The notes beneath the pieces were generated by a model that saw only the letters and a program-made list of their open reading frames with translations, was not told the origin of the DNA and made no database searches. A stretch of 64,000 bases of DNA from a bacterium (GTDB lineage: Bacteria; Babelota; Babeliae; Babelales; Babelaceae), in assembly GCA_023428375.1 (NCBI GenBank), contig JAEYYR010000002.1:124001-188000 (forward strand), in the 5' to 3' direction. Of the stretch, positions 43,508 to 51,147 are shown piece after piece (the stretch's first letter is position 1; each line of letters begins with the position of its first letter). The translations under genes and the position numbers were made by a program.

Positions 43508-45088
43508 TTAATTCAAGAAAAATAATTTGTATGGAGCTTTTGTATAGGTATACCAATAAATAATTGCCCATACACCAACAAGCGGTAAAACCCATATCCA
43601 TAATAACCAAGAATGGGCTTTAAACAATAGATTGAGCGCAGAGATCCCATGTATGAGATATAAAATCGAATAATAGGATGCAAAAAATCCAATGAGCGTA
43701 CCTACTGCATGCAGGGTGATCAACGATATATCCCGTACTAATCGCTTTCCATACAGCGTAAAATTGTGATAGCGCACCAAAAACCAAATAAACAATACTG
43801 TTTTAACGCCTTCGGCTATCACTGTTGCAAGAAGAATTCCATAAATACCAAAATATCGTATAAAAATTAAATTCAACAATGTATTCAATGCCGTAGTTGC
43901 GACGGTACAATAGGTTGGCAACACCGTATCATGCACTGAATAAAAAAATGAAACTAAGAGTTTATTGATCGAATAAAAGAACAAAGCTGAAACATGTATA
44001 GAAAGTAAGGTTGCAGCAATTGCAATTTTATCGCTCGGAAATTGTTCTGACAATAATAAAGTATTTAATCCTGCATAAGAAAATGCCATCATAATAACAG
44101 TACAAGGTAAGCTTACCCACCACGTGAGTTTTAATGCTTCATATAACACAAATGAAAGTCTGTTGGGTGCATAATTTGCAATACGACTGACATGGGTAAG
44201 AAATATTATCGAAAATCCTTGTGCAAACATAGCAAGTGGAAAACGAACAAATGCAGAAGAATAATAAATTAATACGACAGAACCTTCAGGCAAAAACGAG
44301 CTTATCGTTTGATCAATGTACAAATTAATTTCTACGGCACCGAGCGTAATTATGCATGGCAAAAACTTAGCAAAAACTTCATAGGTGTATCGAATGCTTT
44401 CTGCATTGGGCATTTTAAAGCTAAATCCCTCTATGCGATAAGCTATATAATGTACCAAGAGTGTAATGACTGAAAAAAATAGATAACTGTATGCCAGGGT
44501 TTCAACCGAGAAATTATAGTAATAACACCACACTAACGAAATGATATAACCGACATTCAACAGAAATGGTAACAGTGCTGGTAATAAAAAGCGGTTTTTA
44601 ATTTGTAGGCTACAGGCAAATATTGATATGCCTGAAATGCTAATAATAAACCAGGACATTATGCGAACTAACGTAATGGTTTGCGGAATAAGTTCGTTAC
44701 TATTTTCTCGTAAAAACCAACCAGGGACCGAAAGATATACGACCGTCGGAGCTGCAAAACTAATTAAAGCACAAATGGCTGCAATGAGAGTTAAAAACGA
44801 AACGAGCACCAAAGTTATGGTACGACTGACATTGTCTTTACCATTATCTTTATACGCTGATGCCAGCGTAGGAATTAATGCAGCGCTTAATGCGCCTTCA
44901 CCGAAAATTTTTCGTAATGAATTGGGAATTTTAAAAGCAACAACAAACGCTTCACCTGCAGGAGTAACCCCTAAAAAGCGTGCCATTAATAATTCTCTAA
45001 AAAGACCTAAAACACGACTTGCTATCGTTGCAAGACTTAAATAAATTGTTTGCTTGCGTAGTGAACTTCGCGTTAGCGTTCGAGACAT
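43508..45088 (-). CDS. murJ: Lipid II flippase MurJ (MviN family)
   Basis: Polytopic protein of 526 residues with about 14 hydrophobic segments. The N-terminus (TIASRVLGLFRELLMARFLG...AFVVAFKIPN) is the MurJ signature, followed by LRKIFGEGALSAALIPTL. It flips lipid II across the inner membrane for peptidoglycan synthesis. It overlaps the upstream ABC ATPase gene by 16 bases. AGGA precedes the ATG. Confidence 0.94.
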   Translation of the reverse strand: MSRTLTRSSLRKQTIYLSLATIASRVLGLFRELLMARFLGVTPAGEAFVVAFKIPNSLRKIFGEGALSAALIPTLASAYKDNGKDNVSRTITLVLVSFLTLIAAICALISFAAPTVVYLSVPGWFLRENSNELIPQTITLVRIMSWFIISISGISIFACSLQIKNRFLLPALLPFLLNVGYIISLVWCYYYNFSVETLAYSYLFFSVITLLVHYIAYRIEGFSFKMPNAESIRYTYEVFAKFLPCIITLGAVEINLYIDQTISSFLPEGSVVLIYYSSAFVRFPLAMFAQGFSIIFLTHVSRIANYAPNRLSFVLYEALKLTWWVSLPCTVIMMAFSYAGLNTLLLSEQFPSDKIAIAATLLSIHVSALFFYSINKLLVSFFYSVHDTVLPTYCTVATTALNTLLNLIFIRYFGIYGILLATVIAEGVKTVLFIWFLVRYHNFTLYGKRLVRDISLITLHAVGTLIGFFASYYSILYLIHGISALNLLFKAHSWLLWIWVLPLVGVWAIIYWYTYTKAPYKLFFLN

Positions 45089-45756
45089 AGCGATCCTGAT
45101 TTTAAGGAAATGCAGCGATCCATTTTACGTGCAAGTGCATCATCATGGGTGCTAATTATGAGTCCAACATTTTCCTGCGCATGAAATTCAAGAAGCAGGT
45201 CGATTATAGTTTGTCCAGTATGTGGATCAAGATGAGAAGTTGGTTCATCTGCAAGTAAAAACTGAGGACGATTTAATAATGCGCGAACAATGGCAACGCG
45301 TTGCTGTTCTCCACCCGATAATACAATAGGCCGTTCATCTGCTTTATGTGCTAAGCCCACGCGATGTAATAATTGTATGGCGCGTGATGTGTATGAATCT
45401 TGTTCGTTTGTGATGATGGCTTTCAGTAAAACGTTTTCGAGTACAGTGAGCTCTGGTATCAAATATGCTTGTTGAAATATTATACCGACAGACTGCTGAA
45501 TATAATATTCATATTCAGTTTTGTTCATACTATTTAAATCGCGATTATTGAATGACACGGTACCTGATGAAGGTTTTGTAAAGCCAGCAATAATACTCAT
45601 TAAGGTTGATTTTCCCGAGCCCGAAATTCCTTTGATTGCATAACTTTTTTCTTGATCAAAGGTGTAAGAAATGTCGTTTAAAATTTCAAGGGTGGAAGAA
45701 TCGCCTTGATTAATTGATTTGCTAATGTGGTTTAGCTTAATATGAGCAGTCTGCAT
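45073..45756 (-). CDS. ABC transporter ATP-binding protein, LolD type
   Basis: Walker A GISGSGKST (43-51), Q-loop FQQAYLIPELTVLENV, signature LSGGEQQR, Walker B FLLADEPTSHLD, and the H-loop in STHDD. The wording is that of the LolD/MacB family, in which LolD powers lipoprotein release to the outer membrane. The membrane partner (LolC/E) is not in the window, so a MacB- or FtsE-like role cannot be excluded. It overlaps murJ. Confidence 0.88.
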   Translation of the reverse strand: MQTAHIKLNHISKSINQGDSSTLEILNDISYTFDQEKSYAIKGISGSGKSTLMSIIAGFTKPSSGTVSFNNRDLNSMNKTEYEYYIQQSVGIIFQQAYLIPELTVLENVLLKAIITNEQDSYTSRAIQLLHRVGLAHKADERPIVLSGGEQQRVAIVRALLNRPQFLLADEPTSHLDPHTGQTIIDLLLEFHAQENVGLIISTHDDALARKMDRCISLKSGSLCLER

Positions 45757-45759
45757 ACA

Positions 45760-46416
45760 TTACCTTTTGTTTGCGCTGATGAAAGCATCAACGGATTCTA
45801 AATGCTTGAGTAATGTGGTGTTATTTTGTTCAAAATCTTCTGTGCAATCAAGAACTAAGACAGGAGATGTTAAAAATGGCGCTACACTTTTTTGAATAAA
45901 CAATTCTTCATGTCGATCATGCAGTTGTCGCAAATATTCTAAAGATATTGTTGACTCACCAGAACGATTTCTTTTTTGAATTCGTTTAAATGCTTGTTCT
46001 GGATTGAGTTGTAAGTAAATGAAGCCTGCAGGTTGTTTGCATTGCTCAATAACTAAAAAATTAAATAGTTTCTCATATGCTGACCATTCGGTATCGGTCA
46101 TAAATCCTTGCATGTACCCATTCAGAGCAAATCCATAATGACCAGAGTATACCGAGCGTTCGGCGATTAATGGCTGTGTTGTTTCTAGCGCAAGATCTTT
46201 AACATATTCTCTCACGCGTGAAACCATAGCAACTGATTCCATGGTATATGCCCAGCGATGCGGATCTTTATAAAAATTATGCAGAATTGAAGCCCCGTCC
46301 TCTGAAAACCAGGTATGTAATGGTTCAAGCGAAATAAAATATTCGGGACGATGTTCTTTAAGTAATGTTAAAAAAGTGGTTTTGCCGGCTCCGATGTTGC
46401 CTTCTACAATAAACAT
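45760..46416 (-). CDS. Deoxynucleoside kinase (dAK/dGK type)
   Basis: From ATG 46416 the protein starts MFIVEGNIGAGKTTFL, with the P-loop at residues 6-13. LIAERSVYSGHYGFA is the ERS motif and KRIQKRNRSGE the lid of the deoxynucleoside kinase family. It phosphorylates salvaged deoxynucleosides, fitting a scavenging lifestyle. The ATG lies one base after the stop of the upstream membrane gene (TAATATG). Confidence 0.88.
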   Translation of the reverse strand: MFIVEGNIGAGKTTFLTLLKEHRPEYFISLEPLHTWFSEDGASILHNFYKDPHRWAYTMESVAMVSRVREYVKDLALETTQPLIAERSVYSGHYGFALNGYMQGFMTDTEWSAYEKLFNFLVIEQCKQPAGFIYLQLNPEQAFKRIQKRNRSGESTISLEYLRQLHDRHEELFIQKSVAPFLTSPVLVLDCTEDFEQNNTTLLKHLESVDAFISANKR

Positions 46417-46417
46417 A

Positions 46418-47008
46418 TTAATTTCGATGGTTATAAGCGTATTCAAGACGATTGATATGACGAATAAATAAATTTTCGCATTCTTCTTGCAATTCGTATT
46501 GCACCCCAAAGTAAGAAGCTGCAATTAATGTTGAGTATAATGAGCCGATGCCAGCTAATGCTAAGTGTGAATATCCTATTTCATCTGGTCCACTCAAATA
46601 GGAAAGAATGTAGCCAATGCATGCGCCAGCAAAACTAATAGCGCATATACATTCCAATGCTGCAAGCGGTGGTGTTTTATTTTCTTTAATTATTGCAGAA
46701 TGATCACGCGCTAATTGAATATATTGATCAAATTCCTCATTAGTATCATTGATTAAAATTATACCATCAAGTGATTTGGCAATAATGTAATGTAATTTAC
46801 TCACAAATTTGTGATATGCCATAAATCCTGGAAATTCATCCATACTAATTTTTCTAATTTTGTATAACGCGTTATGTACATGAAAAGTATGTACCATGGT
46901 AGAAGTTATAACTTCTTTTTTATTTTGGTTTAATGGTTGTGCGCCATGTACACTTAAAGCAAGATTTAGGATAAATAAAAGATATATAATTACCATGGAT
47001 TTTCGCAT
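46418..47008 (-). CDS. Secreted/membrane protein of unknown function (196 aa)
   Basis: Not recognised. Signal sequence (MVIIYLLFILNLALSVHGA), a helical region with His residues (VHTFHVHNALYKIRKI), and two hydrophobic segments (about 117-136, ECICAISFAGACIGYILSYL; about 143-165, YSHLALAGIGSLYSTLIAASYF). The Shine-Dalgarno is weak. First gene of the run leading into the kinase, LolD and MurJ. Confidence 0.65.
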   Translation of the reverse strand: MRKSMVIIYLLFILNLALSVHGAQPLNQNKKEVITSTMVHTFHVHNALYKIRKISMDEFPGFMAYHKFVSKLHYIIAKSLDGIILINDTNEEFDQYIQLARDHSAIIKENKTPPLAALECICAISFAGACIGYILSYLSGPDEIGYSHLALAGIGSLYSTLIAASYFGVQYELQEECENLFIRHINRLEYAYNHRN

Positions 47009-47096
47009 TAAAGTGTTGCAATATTATTCAATGTAACGTGCTATGGTCTTATAATCAATACAAAGTTATTTTTGCGTATAATAATTGAAAAAAATA

Positions 47097-47128
47097 AGAA
47101 GGCTTCTGACTTAATCAGAAGCCTTCTT
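47097..47128 (-). terminator. Strong hairpin terminator after the Hsp20-like gene
   Basis: AAGAAGGCTTCTGA and TCAGAAGCCTTCTT make a 14-bp perfect stem with a 4-base loop. Confidence 0.88.
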
Positions 47129-47140
47129 AGGTAGTATATT

Positions 47141-47680
47141 TTAGACAATTGTAACAGGAATTTTTTTTGCTTCTTCCTTGCCCAAAATGATAGTTACTGA
47201 ATCATCAGAAACTTCAACTTTTATGACATTCATCACATCAACATGAGATGGAAGAGGTTGTGTTTGAGAGCTTATTGCATTGCTCTTGCTTGTTGAAAGC
47301 ACTTTTCCTGTAGCGTCTTTTGTTTCGTGGGTTACTTGCTGTTCACTGAATACCGTGACTGCATGTTTATTAGCTTGAATCGTAGTTTTTCCACCTTCTT
47401 TGGTTGGAATAACAGCGGTAAGAACGCCTTCATGTGCTTGCACATTTACTTGTTCTTTTTCGATACCATTAACTTTTACAATCAGATTAACGGTTGAACC
47501 GTCATCTTTGATCGAAAGATCAATGAGACCTGGATGATAATCGCCTTTGATTCGGTTATGAAACGCTTCTTCGATGCGTTGTTCAAGATGCTTCATTTCT
47601 TCAAAAAGAGAGTCAAATGGATTGCGAGCATTGCAAGAACATACAGCGCTTAATGCAAGTAATGCATAGAGGTTTTTCAT
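47141..47680 (-). CDS. Secreted Hsp20/alpha-crystallin-like protein (179 aa)
   Basis: Signal peptide (KNLYALLALSAVCSCNA), then NPFDSLFEEMKHLEQRIEEAF, the usual N-terminal arm of small heat-shock proteins. A beta-rich domain follows (GSTVNLIVKVNGIEKEQVNV), ending VSDDSVTIILGKEEAKKIPVTIV with an I-P-V close to the C-terminal I-x-I/V motif. Small heat-shock proteins are normally cytosolic, so an exported one is uncommon. The alpha-crystallin assignment is by eye. AAGGAG gives a strong ribosome site. Confidence 0.7.
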   Translation of the reverse strand: MKNLYALLALSAVCSCNARNPFDSLFEEMKHLEQRIEEAFHNRIKGDYHPGLIDLSIKDDGSTVNLIVKVNGIEKEQVNVQAHEGVLTAVIPTKEGGKTTIQANKHAVTVFSEQQVTHETKDATGKVLSTSKSNAISSQTQPLPSHVDVMNVIKVEVSDDSVTIILGKEEAKKIPVTIV

Positions 47681-47843
47681 AAAGTACTCCTTATGGTTTG
47701 TTCCCTGTCGTTTTTTAATCTACCTATCTTAAAACAAAAATCAAATAGTTGCTGATTGGCGTTGTGTTGTGTGATTTATCTTGTAAATAGAATCAATGGT
47801 TTGCAAAAATAATAATAGATAGAAATAAATAAAGGGGCACGTT

Positions 47844-48131
47844 ATGAAAAAAATTGGATTATTATTATTTGGATTATGCGTCTTAAATACAATCTACGCT
47901 TTTCGTGGTGGCGCTGCACGCGTTGCTGCATGGAACGGCCGTCACGGTGGCAATGGAAGTACCGGTGGCTTTAATTTATCGGTGTGGGGTGTAACTGGCG
48001 TTCGGCCTTATTCGCCGCAGATTAGATGGGGTGGTTATGCTCATATGAGTAAAAGTGCCTATGCCCCTGATGTTTACAATCCACAAGAGTCTGCATGGTG
48101 TACGGTGGATTACACTTCGCGAAAAAGATAG
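47844..48131 (+). CDS. Small secreted Gly-rich protein (95 aa)
   Basis: Not recognised. Signal peptide (KKIGLLLFGLCVLNTIYA) then a Gly/Arg/Trp-rich mature part of about 75 residues (FRGGAARVAAWNGRHGGNG, VWGVTGVRPYSP) with one Cys. The composition resembles the larger RGG/GW protein that follows 82 bases downstream, so the two may work together. AAAGGGG precedes the ATG. Confidence 0.68.
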   Translation: MKKIGLLLFGLCVLNTIYAFRGGAARVAAWNGRHGGNGSTGGFNLSVWGVTGVRPYSPQIRWGGYAHMSKSAYAPDVYNPQESAWCTVDYTSRKR

Positions 48132-48213
48132 GCTTTTCTATAAACCTCTTGCAAATAAATATTTCTATTTGTCACAATTGACTATAGATAAGTATAGAAT
48201 CTAGAGGTCTATA

Positions 48214-49353
48214 ATGAAGAAAAGTTTACTCTGTTTATTAGTCGCACTGATGTTTGGTGCGGATTTACTTGATGCGCGCGGAGGCGGCGGCGGTGGTCGT
48301 GGCGGCGGAGGCGGTCGAGGTTTTGGTGGTGGCGGTGGACGAAGCTTTGGCGGCGGCGGAGGTCGCAGTTTTGGCGGAGGCGGCCGTGGCTACAGTGGTG
48401 GCGGTTATCGAGGCGGTGGTATTAGTGGCTATCGCGGCGGCGGTTATCGTGGTGGCGGTATGGGAGGTTATAGAGGATCTTCTATAAGTGGCTATCGAGG
48501 TAATGCTGGTCCGGGTTATCGTGGTTCAACCATGGGTGGCTATCGTGGAAATGCTGGAGGACGAGTTGGAACGAGACCTGCTACGGTAGGTGGTCGTGGG
48601 CCAGGAGCTGGAGCTGGTAGAGCGCCAGGAACAACTGGACGTCCTGGTGGCGTTCGTGCTCCGGGTGTACAAAGACCTGGTGCAGGCCAAAGGGCCGGTA
48701 CAGGACAAAGAGCTGGTACTGCTGGAAGAGGTCAAAGACCTGCAAATCGTAGACCGGGTGCTGGTAGACCAGGACAACGAGCAAATCAACGTCAGAACCA
48801 ACGTCAGAATCAGCGTCAAAATCAAAGACAAAGAAACAGACAGTTTAGAAATAATAATAGAAGAAATTATGCAGGGCGTAATGCATGGCGCCATAATAAT
48901 TGGGGCCGACGTGGCTATAACCGTTACTGGCGTGGCGGTTGGGGCTGGGGAGGCTGGGGTTGGGGCTGGGGCCTTGGATTAGGCTTTGGACTTGGTATTG
49001 GTCTTGGCTGGTGGAATCCATGGTACTGGTATTACCCAAATTATGGTTTTGCCTTAGGTTACCCATTGTATTACACAACGTATGATTATTATCCAGTGTA
49101 TTATGAGCGTTATTACAGTGATGTTTATGACGACTCTGATGATGCATTAGCTGATACGTTAGGTATAGGTGTGTCTATTCCGCGTACCGATGTTCAAGAA
49201 GACTCTGGTGTCTATGATATGTCGTCAGATGAAGCTACATCTGGATCCGACGATAGTTCATTAAGTAACGATGTATTTGCTGAATTTGGATCGACACCGG
49301 ATGATTCTACGTATACATCCGTATCTACCGATGTCGAAAGCAACGAAGGATAA
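48214..49353 (+). CDS. Secreted low-complexity protein: RGG block, GW/GL block, acidic tail (379 aa)
   Basis: Signal peptide (KKSLLCLLVALMFGADLLDA), then three parts. Residues about 22-225 are Gly/Arg (later also Asn/Gln) rich and very basic, with GGGRSFGGG, GYRGG and QRQNQ repeats. Residues about 235-290 are aromatic and glycine rich (GWGWGGWGWGWGLGLGFGLG, WYWYYPNYG), resembling a glycine-zipper or surface-sheet element. About 305-379 is acidic and Ser/Thr/Asp rich. No enzyme motif. It could bind polyanions, coat the surface or form condensates; all are inferences from composition. Confidence 0.75.
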   Translation: MKKSLLCLLVALMFGADLLDARGGGGGGRGGGGGRGFGGGGGRSFGGGGGRSFGGGGRGYSGGGYRGGGISGYRGGGYRGGGMGGYRGSSISGYRGNAGPGYRGSTMGGYRGNAGGRVGTRPATVGGRGPGAGAGRAPGTTGRPGGVRAPGVQRPGAGQRAGTGQRAGTAGRGQRPANRRPGAGRPGQRANQRQNQRQNQRQNQRQRNRQFRNNNRRNYAGRNAWRHNNWGRRGYNRYWRGGWGWGGWGWGWGLGLGFGLGIGLGWWNPWYWYYPNYGFALGYPLYYTTYDYYPVYYERYYSDVYDDSDDALADTLGIGVSIPRTDVQEDSGVYDMSSDEATSGSDDSSLSNDVFAEFGSTPDDSTYTSVSTDVESNEG

Positions 49354-49355
49354 TT

Positions 49356-49850
49356 ATGAAGAAGTCGCTCATAATTATAACCGGTTTTTTGAATATAATT
49401 TCTATGCAGGCTCAAGCACTCTTTGAGCCTGCTACCGAAGGTTCTCTTCGCGTGGAAAATATTTCAAAAAAATATGATATTGCGATTGGCTTTGGTGATT
49501 TGGGATCATATACAATCTTAAATACCGGTGAATGGGGTTCAGCAGAATTTTCAATAACCCAAGATTTTCAAAACAAAGAAAATGAATATATCTCCATTAA
49601 TTTAAAAGCGTACGAGCCATTAAATGCTGGTGATAAGCGACGCAAAGTTCTAGAGAGAAAATCGATAAGACTTTATGCTCCGCTTGGTACGTTTGGACAA
49701 TTAAATAGTTCTGACAACCAACTTCATATCGATTACGATAAGCGATCAAAAAATGGTCATAACACCGGCAAATTTAAAGTTAAATTTAAACCGGACAATT
49801 TTAATAAAAAAATTGTAAAAATAGAAGAATTATTTACTGCGTATGTTTAA
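49356..49850 (+). CDS. Secreted beta-rich protein, tandem family member 1 (164 aa)
   Basis: ATG lies two bases after the stop of the low-complexity protein, with AAGGA inside that gene. Signal peptide (KKSLIIITGFLNIISMQAQA). The mature part alternates polar and hydrophobic residues (beta-rich) and has the family blocks IRLYAPLGTF, LHIDYDKR and GKFKVKFKPDNF. These recur in the next two genes, so this is a tandem triplication. Function not recognised. Confidence 0.75.
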   Translation: MKKSLIIITGFLNIISMQAQALFEPATEGSLRVENISKKYDIAIGFGDLGSYTILNTGEWGSAEFSITQDFQNKENEYISINLKAYEPLNAGDKRRKVLERKSIRLYAPLGTFGQLNSSDNQLHIDYDKRSKNGHNTGKFKVKFKPDNFNKKIVKIEELFTAYV

Positions 49851-49864
49851 AAAAAGGATAACTC

Positions 49865-50308
49865 ATGAATAAGTTTATTAAATTAATGGTATTAACAGCT
49901 ATCACAACCAGTGGTTTGTTGCAGTCAGCTCAAAAACAAACGGTAACTATTTTGAACAAATCATCGTATGACATGCATATAGGGCTTGCAGGCGAATCTT
50001 TTGATGCATTAAAGCCACTTGGCATTGGTCGTGAAGATAGAGAAATTGAATTACCTATGATTATTAATAACCAAGGCGAATGGGATCGCGTTGATTTAAA
50101 AGTTCGCGTTTCACTTATTGAAAGTAAACGTGGCGACAATTATATCAAGCAGATTAAAAAAACAATTCCATTGTATGCGCCAAAAGGTGGATTTGCTAAT
50201 TTGAAAACGATAGAAATTAACTACAGTAAAATTTTCACGTTATCAAAAAATGGTAAATTTAGTTTGAAATTTGATCCAAGTGACTTAGGAATTAGTTACA
50301 AAAAATAA
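49865..50308 (+). CDS. Secreted beta-rich protein, tandem family member 2 (147 aa)
   Basis: Signal peptide (FIKLMVLTAITTSGLLQSA). Family blocks: TIPLYAPKGGF, IEINYSKIF and GKFSLKFDPSDL. It starts 14 bases after member 1 with an AAGGA site, so the cluster is one operon. No known domain. The beta-strand-like N-terminus (QTVTILNKSSYDMHIGL) is a further shared feature. Confidence 0.75.
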   Translation: MNKFIKLMVLTAITTSGLLQSAQKQTVTILNKSSYDMHIGLAGESFDALKPLGIGREDREIELPMIINNQGEWDRVDLKVRVSLIESKRGDNYIKQIKKTIPLYAPKGGFANLKTIEINYSKIFTLSKNGKFSLKFDPSDLGISYKK

Positions 50309-50330
50309 CTAAACAGCCCTTAGGAAATCT

Positions 50331-50777
50331 ATGAAGAATTTTGAAAAAATTGCTACAGTAATTTTGATATTAAATTTTTTTATACAGAGTGGCGATAATC
50401 CAGTCTATTATTCATATGAGATTAAAATCCCTGTGGTTAATAAAGCTCGATCATATGAATTCTATGTATCATTAAATGGTTCTCGCATGTTGAACGAAAT
50501 GCAATTTTTAGGATTTGAAAACCGTTCTGAAACAATACCTGCGATTATCACGCACGATTCTAAGGGCAATGAGAAATTAAAAATGGTGGCAATTGCTTTT
50601 AAGGCTGAAGATGGTCAAGAAAAGCGTATTGCAACACAAATTTTTTATTATAAAGCGCCAAAAGGTACATTTAAAAAGATTACTGAGATTGGTATAGATT
50701 TTAGTAAAGTTTTGAGCCTCAATGAGCGCGGTAAGTTTAAAGTAAGCTTTAAACCTAATAATTTACCCATTCAATAA
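50331..50777 (+). CDS. Secreted beta-rich protein, tandem family member 3 (148 aa)
   Basis: Signal sequence (about 8-22, ATVILILNFFIQSG). Family blocks: FYYKAPKGTF, IGIDFSKVL and GKFKVSFKPNNL. Same length and order as members 1 and 2, but quite different in between, so the duplications are not recent. AGGA upstream of the ATG. Confidence 0.75.
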   Translation: MKNFEKIATVILILNFFIQSGDNPVYYSYEIKIPVVNKARSYEFYVSLNGSRMLNEMQFLGFENRSETIPAIITHDSKGNEKLKMVAIAFKAEDGQEKRIATQIFYYKAPKGTFKKITEIGIDFSKVLSLNERGKFKVSFKPNNLPIQ

Positions 50778-50795
50778 ATTTAAAAAGGAAATATT

Positions 50796-51089
50796 ATGAC
50801 ATTTAAGATTATAAATTTTATGTTTGCATTGTTAATATGTTTTACATTGTCGGCTGTGGAAATTTATGAGGGTTGGACAAAGCAAAATATTCCCAATTAT
50901 ATATTAAAACTTAATGACAATGAACTAGTCTCAGCAATATTTCAAGATGATACATTTAGAGCATATTTAGATAATAAAAAATATGGTAGAACATCTGTTT
51001 TATCTGATGCAGAAGTAATATTTCAAATATTAGAAAAGATTTATAATTTATCGGATCCGGTGCAAGCTAAGAACAATAAAGAAGAATAA
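50796..51089 (+). CDS. Small secreted protein ending the tandem cluster (97 aa)
   Basis: Not recognised. Signal sequence (INFMFALLICFTLSAVE), then a charged helical part (LNDNELVSAIFQDDTFRAYL). It lacks the family blocks of the three genes before it. Its stop codon lies inside the first arm of the terminator stem. Confidence 0.65.
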   Translation: MTFKIINFMFALLICFTLSAVEIYEGWTKQNIPNYILKLNDNELVSAIFQDDTFRAYLDNKKYGRTSVLSDAEVIFQILEKIYNLSDPVQAKNNKEE

Positions 51090-51112
51090 GGTCATTGACC
51101 TTATTCTTCTTT
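51081..51112. terminator. Terminator overlapping the stop codon of the previous gene
   Basis: GAAGAATAAGGTC and GACCTTATTCTTC form a 13-bp perfect stem with a 3-base loop. The TAA stop at 51087-51089 is inside the left arm. T-rich sequence follows. Confidence 0.8.
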
Positions 51113-51147
51113 ATTATTAGATACTAGGAAGATTTAAAATCGTTTTA

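Noticed and set aside
48270..48560. Short repeats that could suggest a CRISPR-like or tandem-repeat array
   Set aside because: The repetition is codon-level low complexity (GGT/GGC/CGT) inside one reading frame, with no uniform repeat and spacer units.
48590..48982. Open frames on both strands inside the Gly/Arg-rich gene
   Set aside because: Their Val/Glu- or Ser/Thr-rich translations are frame-shifted echoes of the GGN/CGN repeats; no start signals.
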